NCBI GenBank assembly: GCA_030639035.1
Contig: DAOWDM010000088.1
Location: forward strand, 1-7,043
Source of the DNA: Alphaproteobacteria bacterium
GTDB lineage: Bacteria; Pseudomonadota; Alphaproteobacteria; DAOWDM01
Length of the DNA: 7,043 nucleotides
Direction: 5' to 3'
Part shown: in pieces, positions 1 to 5,107 of the stretch
Position numbering within the stretch: the first letter of the stretch is position 1
How the letters are laid out: every line of letters starts with the position of its first letter
Position numbers and translations under genes: made by a program
The notes under the pieces: generated by a model
What the model saw: the letters and a program-made list of their open reading frames with translations, nothing else
Database searches by the model: none
What the model was told of the DNA's origin: nothing

Positions 1-80
1 AAATTGCAGGTGATGGTGGTGAATTAGGGCGTGAAATTCTTAAATCTCTTGATATTGCAATCAAAAAATATTCTTCGTAA
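1..80 (+). CDS. C-terminal end of an unidentified protein (partial)
   Basis: An open frame enters from the left edge (first complete codon at base 3) and ends at TAA 78-80. It gives 25 visible residues that start IAGDGGELGREI and end IAIKKYSS. The codon use is AT-rich, like the other genes here. The segment looks like a normal helical C-terminus, but it is too short and carries no motif I can assign to a family. No T-rich terminator hairpin follows directly; the spacer beyond it holds the 80-bp repeat. It could also be chance read-through, but the composition and an amphipathic ending favour a real gene end. Confidence 0.6.
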   Translation, partial: IAGDGGELGREILKSLDIAIKKYSS

Positions 81-189
81 TTTTTAGCTATGTTATACAA
101 TATTGTTGCTATTTGACATAATTAGAGCATTTAGTACTGTCATCGAATTAGTTGACATCTACAATTGCAAGCGTAAGCAACCCCTCGCC

Positions 190-269
190 GTCATTCTCAG
201 CCAAAGGCTGGGAATCCAGAATCTTTTTAAGAAAGACTGGATACCCGAAATTAAAATTTTGAGTATGAC
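190..269 (+). repeat. 80-bp palindromic repeat element, copy 1
   Basis: This copy matches bases 3787-3866 at 73 of 80 positions by hand alignment, with no gaps. Its outer ends are inverted repeats, GTCATTCTC and GAGTATGAC, with one mismatch. Inside are three further inverted repeats: AGCC-AAA-GGCT; a long central stem, GGGAATCCAG with CTGGATACCC (one mismatch, extended by TCTT/AAGA after a two-base bulge); and GAAATT-AA-AATTTT (one G-T pair). The strand could therefore fold as a closed three-arm structure. It codes for nothing plausible: the short + strand frame across it (103-333) reads through the stems. It resembles the GTCAT-ended intergenic palindromes found in many proteobacteria, but I cannot name the family. 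Confidence 0.88.
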
Positions 270-301
270 GAGTACGGAGGAAGACGACAGCAGAGTGGTG
301 T

Positions 302-319
302 TTTTAGCAACAGTTTCAT
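302..319. repeat. 18-bp sequence shared with the third convergent spacer
   Basis: TTTTAGCAACAGTTTCAT occurs here, 32 bp past the 80-bp element, and again exactly at 5062-5079. Looser similarity follows in both places (AACACAG...CTTAA here, AACATAGTAGCTATAA there). It may be the remnant of a larger repeat that once included the 80-bp element. An 18-bp exact match in 7 kb is unlikely by chance, even in AT-rich DNA. Confidence 0.6.
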
Positions 320-341
320 TTAACACAGCTTAATTTTTAAA

Positions 342-369
342 GGCGTTTCTTGCTTTTTTAAGAAACGCC
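342..369 (-). terminator. Stem-loop terminator of the ligase operon
   Basis: A perfect 10-bp stem, GGCGTTTCTT with AAGAAACGCC, encloses an 8-base loop. It lies 21 bp past the stop codon of the carboxylate-amine ligase. Read on the minus strand, the stem is followed by TTTAAAAATTAAG, a weak U-tract. On the plus strand there is no T-run after it, so it most likely ends the leftward operon. It might also stop rightward transcripts as a stable hairpin. Confidence 0.72.
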
Positions 370-390
370 CCTATTAAAAAGCTATTTTAG

Positions 391-1560
391 TTATTTGTTG
401 TCTGCTAGCATTTTATCTAGATTTTTTGTTGTTTCATCTATCAGCATGTCAACGATCTGTTGACCTGCTTCAAGTTCTGTTGCTCCTTCAGATATAGCTT
501 TGTTGTAAAGAGTAACTTGCCTGTGAGAGCTTGTCCCACGGTCAATGATTTTCCTGACATGCTTAATCTCTGCTTCACAATCAAAGAAAATAGCATCTTC
601 ATGTAACAATTCTATCAGTTCTTCCATAAGTTCTGGAAAAGGAATAACTTTACCAATTCCAAAATCTATAAGACCTTCTTTTATGCTATAACGTTGAGCA
701 CGCCAACGGTTTTCTTCGATTAGCATATTAGAGTATGCTCTCCAGCGATGATTTCCTTTTCTTAAACGATAAAGCATTCGTATGATACATCTATAAATAG
801 AAGCTATGCATATTGAATCTTCAATCAATGGACATACATCTGCAATTCTCAACTCTAGCGTTGGGTATTTGGAAGAAGGTCTCAAGTCCCACCACAGCTT
901 GGAAGAATCTTCAATAAAACCTGCATTGACAAGAACGTTTACATGACGTTCATACTGAGCCCATGAGACAAACTTTTCAGGCAAACCTGTTCGTGGCAAC
1001 TGATTGAATATACTAAGCCTATAAGATTCAAGACCAGAGTTTCTTCCATTCCAAAAAGGAGACGATGTAGAAAGAGCCAAAAGATGTGGCAAAAAGTAAG
1101 AAGCTTGATTCATTAAATCAATTCTTAAATCATTATCTTCAACAGCTACATGAACGTGCATTCCACAAATGATAAGCCGTCTCGCAACATCTTGAAGATC
1201 ATTTGCTATAGTATTGTAACGCTCCTTGTTTGTTTGTTGCTGTTCATGCCAAACAGCAAAAGGGTGCGTTGATGAAGCTATTGGAGCTAAATCATATTTA
1301 TTAGCAACATTTGCAACTGTCTTTCTTAAAGAGGCAAGGCTATTGCGTAATTCTGGAGTTGTTGAGCATACTTTAGTTCCGATTTCTATTTGTGAACGTA
1401 GAAATTCAGGAACTATCTGTCCTGCATCTGTTATGCAGGAGCATTCTTCTGCCATATGTTCAGGTGCGTCTTTAGCAATATCACGACTTTGTTTAGAGAC
1501 AAGAAGGTATTCCTCTTCCACACCAAAGGTGAAAGAAGGTTCTTTTGTAATTACATGCAT
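391..1560 (-). CDS. Carboxylate-amine ligase, GCS2/YbdK family
   Basis: This is a 389-residue protein of the GCS2 (glutamate-cysteine ligase type 2, YbdK-like) family. It is cytosolic and joins a carboxylate to an amine using ATP; some members have weak gamma-glutamylcysteine synthetase activity. Family landmarks are visible in order: FTFGVEEEYLL at 10-20 (the acidic ATP/metal site), PEFLRSQIEIGT at 51-62, CGMHVHVAVED at 132-142, LSTSSPFWNGRNSG at 163-176, and WWDLRPSSKYPTLELRIAD at 223-241. The length is close to the family norm and no catalytic block is missing. The start is the ATG at 1558-1560, 2 bp after the upstream amidohydrolase stop. An AGAGGA sequence lies 12 bases before it, rather distant for a ribosome-binding site, so translational coupling is likely. 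It is the last gene of a two-gene operon and ends before a strong hairpin. The true substrates are unknown; calling it a glutathione-pathway enzyme would be an over-annotation. Confidence 0.9.
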   Translation of the reverse strand: MHVITKEPSFTFGVEEEYLLVSKQSRDIAKDAPEHMAEECSCITDAGQIVPEFLRSQIEIGTKVCSTTPELRNSLASLRKTVANVANKYDLAPIASSTHPFAVWHEQQQTNKERYNTIANDLQDVARRLIICGMHVHVAVEDNDLRIDLMNQASYFLPHLLALSTSSPFWNGRNSGLESYRLSIFNQLPRTGLPEKFVSWAQYERHVNVLVNAGFIEDSSKLWWDLRPSSKYPTLELRIADVCPLIEDSICIASIYRCIIRMLYRLRKGNHRWRAYSNMLIEENRWRAQRYSIKEGLIDFGIGKVIPFPELMEELIELLHEDAIFFDCEAEIKHVRKIIDRGTSSHRQVTLYNKAISEGATELEAGQQIVDMLIDETTKNLDKMLADNK

Positions 1561-1562
1561 GT

Positions 1563-2390
1563 TTAGAAAAATTCCTCTTTATACAAATCAGTGCTTTCAA
1601 GCACAGGGCTTAATGTTTTCACAAGAAAATCTGCCCAAAATTCACAGCCAGCCTTATCTGAAATAAGATCTTGCCGTATTTCTAGTCCTACATGAGGAAA
1701 TCCAAAATTTCCTGCATGTGCTCCAATTGTGTAATGGCTCTCACGTCCTGAATAAGGTTCGTTATCACCAACTATCATTTCAGGTCTTGTCCGCATTTGG
1801 TCAAGAAGAGGAAGATCAATACGAACAGCTCTCTTCCACATAACATCAATAAGCCAAGGACGAGATTTGCCATGTACCGCCAGTCCAGAGCAAAAGCTAT
1901 GAACAGTAATAATTGCAGGAACTCCAGAAGTGTTCCTAAGCTTCTTTATTTCGGCACTAATGGCATTGTGATAAGACCAAAAAAAAGTATCAGCTCTTTG
2001 CTTTTTCTGTTCTTCCGTTAAATTACTGTTTCCAGGAATTACTGTTCCATCACTGACTGCTGGTATGGACGTTTCATCTTTGATGGGTCTGTTGCAGTCA
2101 ATAAGAAGCCTTGAATACCCAGCACTTATTAGTTTCGCATCAAAATGGTCAGCTAAAATCTTAGCGACTTCTTTAGCTCCGATATCCCAAGCTATATGTC
2201 TTTGCAGTTCTTTATGAGATAGCCCTAAAGACTTCATTTTTTCTGGAATTGCGTTGCTTGCATGCTCGCACACCAGTAAAAACGGAGCTTTCCCATCAGG
2301 GTTGTAAAGTTCCCATAGAGGAGGGTCTCCAGCAGATAAAAGCTGGTATTTTTTACTATCAGATATCTTTTGCATTGCGGAAGTATACAT
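1563..2390 (-). CDS. N-formylglutamate amidohydrolase family protein
   Basis: The 275-residue product (from the ATG at 2388-2390) belongs to the zinc-dependent N-formylglutamate amidohydrolase (HutG-like, COG3741) family, whose founders split N-formylglutamate into formate and glutamate. Visible blocks, numbered from this start: LLVCEHASNAIP 38-49 (metal-site H43), HIAWDIGA 65-72, GYSRLLIDCNRP 91-102, YHNAI 140-144, ITVHSF 161-166, EPYSGRE 211-217, and the signature around HAGNFGFPHVGLEIRQDL 225-242. An in-frame TTG at 2460-2462 would add 24 residues, but it would overlap the divergent kinase start and adds a non-conserved segment. ATG 2373-2375 is an alternative start; neither ATG has a clear Shine-Dalgarno sequence. 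No other histidine-degradation genes are present, so a role in that pathway is not supported. Its direct coupling to an amide-forming ligase suggests it acts on that ligase's product or precursor, which is inference. Confidence 0.9.
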   Translation of the reverse strand: MYTSAMQKISDSKKYQLLSAGDPPLWELYNPDGKAPFLLVCEHASNAIPEKMKSLGLSHKELQRHIAWDIGAKEVAKILADHFDAKLISAGYSRLLIDCNRPIKDETSIPAVSDGTVIPGNSNLTEEQKKQRADTFFWSYHNAISAEIKKLRNTSGVPAIITVHSFCSGLAVHGKSRPWLIDVMWKRAVRIDLPLLDQMRTRPEMIVGDNEPYSGRESHYTIGAHAGNFGFPHVGLEIRQDLISDKAGCEFWADFLVKTLSPVLESTDLYKEEFF

Positions 2391-2461
2391 AAATTTTTCA
2401 ATAAAGAAAGTTTTTTTTATATTTACGATAAGCCATGGTAGTATAAATTTAGAGGATAACA
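2391..2461. promoter_or_regulatory. Divergent promoter region, amidohydrolase operon / glycerate kinase
   Basis: This 71-bp gap separates two outward-facing genes, so both promoters should lie in or near it. It is very AT-rich. On the plus strand, TATAAA at 2442-2447 is a plausible -10 box, but no good -35 box sits at the usual distance. If it is used, transcription would begin about 8 bases before ATG 2462, which would favour the second start at 2486. On the minus strand only weak TATAAA-like sequence is seen. No clear operator is visible. Confidence 0.4.
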
Positions 2462-2497
2462 ATGGCTAATCATAAAGGAATAACAATGGATAATTAT
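2451..2497 (+). repeat. Tandem duplication of the kinase translation start
   Basis: Two adjacent units, 2451-2473 and 2474-2497, are near copies differing by three substitutions and one inserted A. Each carries a Shine-Dalgarno-like sequence (AGAGGA at 2451-2456, AAAGGA at 2474-2479), then 5 or 6 bases, then ATGG. The two ATGs (2462 and 2486) are in frame, 24 bases apart, so both can start the same protein. The family usually begins close to the second start's sequence, MDNYREFLLSLFESAV. Confidence 0.72.
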
Positions 2498-3751
2498 AGA
2501 GAATTTCTTTTAAGTCTTTTTGAATCAGCTGTTTCGGCTGCAACTCCATCAAAAAGAATCAAACAGTTTCTGCCATCTCCACCAAAAGGAAAAACTATAG
2601 TAATCGGAGCAGGCAAAGCAGCCGCTTCTATGGCAAAAGCTGTAGAAGAAAATTGGGAAGGTTCTTTATCAGGTCTTGTTGTTACTCGTTATGGACATTC
2701 TCTGCCATGTGAAAAAATAAAGGTTATAGAGGCTTCTCACCCAGTACCTGACGACAAAGGCGAAAAAGCAACAAAACAAATGCTGTCTATGGTTAAAGAG
2801 CTTGGAAAAGATGATCTTGTCATATGTTTGATTTCAGGCGGAGGCTCTGCTTTGCTAACAGCTCCAGCAGACGGAATTGATATGAATGACAAACGCACAA
2901 TCACAAAAGCTTTGCTAAAAAGCGGAGCTGATATTGCTGAAATGAACTGTGTTCGCAAGCATCTTTCTGCTGTAAAAGGCGGTAGACTTGCTCTTGCTGC
3001 ATATCCTGCAAGAATTGTCTCGCTGTTGATTTCTGACGTTGTTGGAGATAATCCTTCTGTAATAGCTTCTGGTCCTACAGTTCCAGATCCTACGACTTGT
3101 AAAGACGCTATAAATATACTGGAAAAGTATAATATTCCAGTCAAAGAGAAAATATTGGAATTATTACGTTCAGGTGAACTCGAATCGCCAAAACCAGAAA
3201 ATTCTAAACTTGAAAAATCAGAAATAAAATTAGTTTCAACTCCGCACGAAGCATTGCTTGCTGCTGCCGAAACAGCACGAAAACATGGAGTAACTCCTAT
3301 TATTCTTGGGGACGCAATTGAAGGAGAAGCCAAAGAAGTAGCGAAAGTAATGGCAGGAATTACAGCAAGCGTAATGCGTTGGAAAGAACCTGTAAAACCT
3401 CCATGTGTAATTCTCTCAGGTGGAGAAACAACTGTTACAGTAAAAGGAAACGGTAGAGGCGGAAGAAACGCAGAGTTTCTTTTAGGACTCGGTGTAGCAC
3501 TAAACACAAGCGTTGAAAAAATATGGGCTATAGCTTGTGATACAGACGGAATAGATGGCACAGAAGACAATGCAGGGGCTGTTTTAACTCCTGACAGTTT
3601 TGTAAAAGCTCGTGAACTTGGAATTAATCCAGAAACGTTTCTTGCGGACAATAATGCCTATGTCTTTTTTGAAAGTCTTGGAGACTTGATAAAAACTGGA
3701 CCGACAAGAACTAACGTAAACGATTTTAGGGCAATCTACATAGAGAAATAA
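2462..3751 (+). CDS. Glycerate 2-kinase, MOFRL family (GckA/TtuD type)
   Basis: The 429-residue product (421 from the alternative ATG at 2486) is a class II glycerate kinase, a cytosolic enzyme that phosphorylates D-glycerate with ATP, normally giving 2-phosphoglycerate for lower glycolysis. The N-terminal DUF4147 domain shows VIGAGKAAASMA at 47-58 (conserved Lys52), SHPVPDDKG 92-100, LISGGGSALL 123-132, NCVRKHLSAVKGGRLA 162-177, and SDVVGDNPSVIASGPTVPD 191-209. The C-terminal MOFRL domain shows ILSGGETTVTVKGNGRGGRN 317-336, ACDTDGIDGTEDNAGA 358-373, and TGPTRTNVNDF 412-422. Both domains are complete and the length is typical. It stands alone, with no tartronate semialdehyde reductase, hydroxypyruvate or tartrate genes beside it, so the glycerate source is unknown. 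The start is duplicated (see the 2451-2497 entry). It diverges from the amidohydrolase operon and converges on rpmJ. Confidence 0.93.
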   Translation: MANHKGITMDNYREFLLSLFESAVSAATPSKRIKQFLPSPPKGKTIVIGAGKAAASMAKAVEENWEGSLSGLVVTRYGHSLPCEKIKVIEASHPVPDDKGEKATKQMLSMVKELGKDDLVICLISGGGSALLTAPADGIDMNDKRTITKALLKSGADIAEMNCVRKHLSAVKGGRLALAAYPARIVSLLISDVVGDNPSVIASGPTVPDPTTCKDAINILEKYNIPVKEKILELLRSGELESPKPENSKLEKSEIKLVSTPHEALLAAAETARKHGVTPIILGDAIEGEAKEVAKVMAGITASVMRWKEPVKPPCVILSGGETTVTVKGNGRGGRNAEFLLGLGVALNTSVEKIWAIACDTDGIDGTEDNAGAVLTPDSFVKARELGINPETFLADNNAYVFFESLGDLIKTGPTRTNVNDFRAIYIEK

Positions 3752-3786
3752 AAATTAGTGTTGCTTACAAGCATAATGCCTCCACT

Positions 3787-3866
3787 GTCATTCTCAGTCA
3801 AAGGCTGGGAATCCAGAGTCTTTATAAAGAAGACTAGATACCCGAAATTAAAATTTCGAGTATGAC
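3787..3866 (+). repeat. 80-bp palindromic repeat element, copy 2
   Basis: This is the second copy of the element at 190-269, in the same orientation, with seven substitutions and no length change. Arm pairing is largely kept: the third arm becomes a perfect CGAAATT-AA-AATTTCG, where copy 1 has a G-T pair, and the first arm changes a C-G pair to T-G. The central stem gains one mismatch. It lies 35 bp past the glycerate kinase stop, where it would form the 3' end of that mRNA and could stabilise it or pause transcription. No T-run follows, so it is not a classic terminator. Confidence 0.88.
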
Positions 3867-3883
3867 AAGAGTTTGACATAGCT

Positions 3884-3913
3884 ATAAAAATAAATAACGC
3901 ATAGCAAAATGCG
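3884..3913 (-). terminator. Probable terminator of rpmJ
   Basis: On the minus strand, a perfect 5-bp stem CGCAT/ATGCG (3898-3902 with 3909-3913, 6-base loop) is followed by TTATTTATTTTTAT, a good U-rich tail. It lies 61 bp past the L36 stop. A second imperfect hairpin, ACAGA.../...TCTGT (3914-3939, one internal mismatch), lies just before it. The stem is short, so strength is uncertain. Confidence 0.5.
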
Positions 3914-3974
3914 ACAGAGAGAAAATATTTCCTTTCTGTTCACATTTATACTTTAATCTATATAAAAACTCGTA

Positions 3975-4100
3975 TTAACCCTGACGTGTTTTAAGCCGCG
4001 GATTCAATTTGTTAATTACGTATACACGACCTTTACGGCGAACAATACGGCAATTTTTATCACGAGTTTTTGCAGATTTTAATGATGAGCGTACTTTCAT
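3975..4100 (-). CDS. rpmJ: 50S ribosomal protein L36 (zinc-independent form)
   Basis: The 41-residue product starts MKVRSSLKSAKTRDKNCRIV and ends NPRLKTRQG, a clear match to bacterial L36 (bL36), a small, very basic protein of the large ribosomal subunit. Only one cysteine (Cys17) is present. The four-ligand Cys/Cys/Cys/His zinc site of the C+ form is absent, so this is the C- (YkgO-like) type that alphaproteobacteria commonly use as their main L36. It lacks the C-terminal extension of the gammaproteobacterial C- paralogue. The ATG at 4098-4100 follows GGAA at a spacing of 8. The gene stands alone, with its own promoter and a likely terminator, as is usual for this form; it is not part of a ribosomal operon here. 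It is the best taxonomic marker in the window. Confidence 0.95.
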   Translation of the reverse strand: MKVRSSLKSAKTRDKNCRIVRRKGRVYVINKLNPRLKTRQG

Positions 4101-4136
4101 CGCTTCAATTCCAAAATATTATGTTTCAAAAAAAGA

Positions 4137-4165
4137 ACAATAAGTGTTAATACTTAATATGTCAA
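4137..4165 (-). promoter_or_regulatory. Sigma-70-type promoter of rpmJ
   Basis: On the minus strand, a perfect -35 box TTGACA (4160-4165) is followed by exactly 17 bp and a -10 box TATTGT (4137-4142, four of six consensus bases). Transcription would start near 4130, giving a leader of about 30 bases before the rpmJ ATG. It is the best-formed promoter I found in the window, which fits a ribosomal protein gene. Confidence 0.62.
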
Positions 4166-4212
4166 TGTTAACAATAAACATATTTAACTAAATTTTGAGT
4201 CGAGTTGAAATT

Positions 4213-4998
4213 ATGCGTAGTATAATCTGGTTGTCATTATCAATATTTCTTGTTTTAAATGGCTGTGCCTTGCGAACATCAAACAATGAAACATTAGCTA
4301 ACTTCGGTAAGAATATAACAAATTACATTTCTTTATACACGCTTGTGCCTGCTCCAAAAGAAGTTTTATATCAAACAGAACATATATTGCAGAAAAGCTA
4401 CACAGCAGGAAAACAGGAGACAGCATTTGCTGGAGCGACTATTGCAAAAGTAAAAAGCTATACGATACATAAATTCAGGCATAAAAAAGTCATTGCTCCT
4501 TATGATATAACGTTAAAAGCAAAAACAACGCAAATACACTTAAAAAAAGGTGTTGTTTATGATGTTATAGGAACAATGAGAGCAGATGAGAAAAGATATA
4601 ATGTCATTATGGCTGGTCGTCGTGATGCTTTGTTGTTAGACTCTACTGACCATCTACAATCTAAAGTTGTTTATATGAATGAAGGTGAGAACAACTTGCT
4701 GTCTAATAAATTTCGTGTAATGCCTGTAAATGCAAAAATGAAAGATGCAACTGTAGAAAGAATCGTAAAGGTTGATGATTTTAATGGTTATGAGATACGT
4801 TATGATGGCGTTGATGATAAAAACTTTTTTATGACATATATAGAATATGTACCTAAAACAAGCGAGAAAACTGGGAATTTTAAGAAGTATGCTTTCGATA
4901 GAAATTCTTCAATAATAACTATTCACGGTGTTTCATTGAAAATACTATCTACAGCTAATAATAAACTTGAATATATTGTTCTTGAAGACTGTTTGTAA
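4213..4998 (+). CDS. Predicted lipoprotein of unknown function
   Basis: I do not recognise a family for this 261-residue protein. The ATG at 4213 gives a typical lipoprotein signal: MRS, then a hydrophobic stretch IIWLSLSIFLVL, then the lipobox LNGC with Cys18 as the predicted lipidated residue. It would therefore be exported and anchored in the membrane, probably facing the periplasm. An in-frame TTG at 4195 adds six residues before the signal and is less likely. After the signal there is no further membrane segment. The mature part is lysine-rich and looks mixed alpha/beta (for example KKGVVYDVIGTM and YNVIMAGRRDALLL), with no catalytic motif I can name. The ribosome-binding site is weak. 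It is divergent from rpmJ and convergent with the symporter, so context gives no functional clue. Codon use matches its neighbours. Confidence 0.78.
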   Translation: MRSIIWLSLSIFLVLNGCALRTSNNETLANFGKNITNYISLYTLVPAPKEVLYQTEHILQKSYTAGKQETAFAGATIAKVKSYTIHKFRHKKVIAPYDITLKAKTTQIHLKKGVVYDVIGTMRADEKRYNVIMAGRRDALLLDSTDHLQSKVVYMNEGENNLLSNKFRVMPVNAKMKDATVERIVKVDDFNGYEIRYDGVDDKNFFMTYIEYVPKTSEKTGNFKKYAFDRNSSIITIHGVSLKILSTANNKLEYIVLEDCL

Positions 4999-5061
4999 TG
5001 TAATTTTCTAAGGCTGTGTCTCTTCTTGCTACATCGCTAACTGACAGTGTAAGTTCTACGC

Positions 5062-5079
5062 TTTTAGCAACAGTTTCAT
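5062..5079. repeat. 18-bp sequence shared with the first convergent spacer
   Basis: This is an exact copy of TTTTAGCAACAGTTTCAT from 302-319, in the same orientation, inside the 109-bp spacer between the lipoprotein and symporter stops. CAACATAGTAGCTATAATTT follows, loosely resembling sequence after both 80-bp elements (GACATAGCTATAAAAAT at 3875-3891). No 80-bp palindrome is present here, so this may be a decayed or partial repeat. Confidence 0.55.
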
Positions 5080-5107
5080 GCAACATAGTAGCTATAATTT
5101 AATTTTC

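Noticed and set aside
103..333. A 76-codon + strand open frame in the first spacer
   Set aside because: It runs straight through the 80-bp palindromic element and the 18-bp repeat, has no ribosome-binding site, and its product (for example SQRLGIQNLFKKDW) is what the repeat stems translate to.
1226..1666. A 146-codon + strand frame opposite the ligase and amidohydrolase genes
   Set aside because: It spans the junction of two well-supported minus strand genes and encodes a cysteine- and serine-rich product without any family resemblance.
1797..2021. A 74-codon + strand frame opposite the amidohydrolase
   Set aside because: It is antisense to conserved coding sequence (the segment around the VHSF motif), with no start signal.
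2391..2462. A longer amidohydrolase starting at TTG 2460-2462
   Set aside because: The extra 24 residues are not part of the family core, the TTG lacks a ribosome-binding site, and its start would overlap the divergent kinase start. ATG 2388-2390 is simpler.
2737..3651. A 304-codon minus strand open frame inside the glycerate kinase gene
   Set aside because: It is the antisense shadow of a clearly coding gene. Its product is serine- and proline-rich with no recognisable domain, while the plus frame carries every family motif.
190..3866. The two 80-bp repeats as CRISPR repeats or as composite transposon ends
   Set aside because: They are two same-orientation copies 3.5 kb apart, with no spacers, no cas genes and no transposase between them. 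The enclosed genes are ordinary metabolic and ribosomal genes.
3752..3974. A tRNA or known small RNA in the kinase/rpmJ spacer, prompted by the three-arm fold
   Set aside because: The arms lack tRNA landmarks (no GTTCGA-type T loop, no 7-bp acceptor stem with a 5-bp anticodon stem), and the same sequence recurs elsewhere as a repeat.
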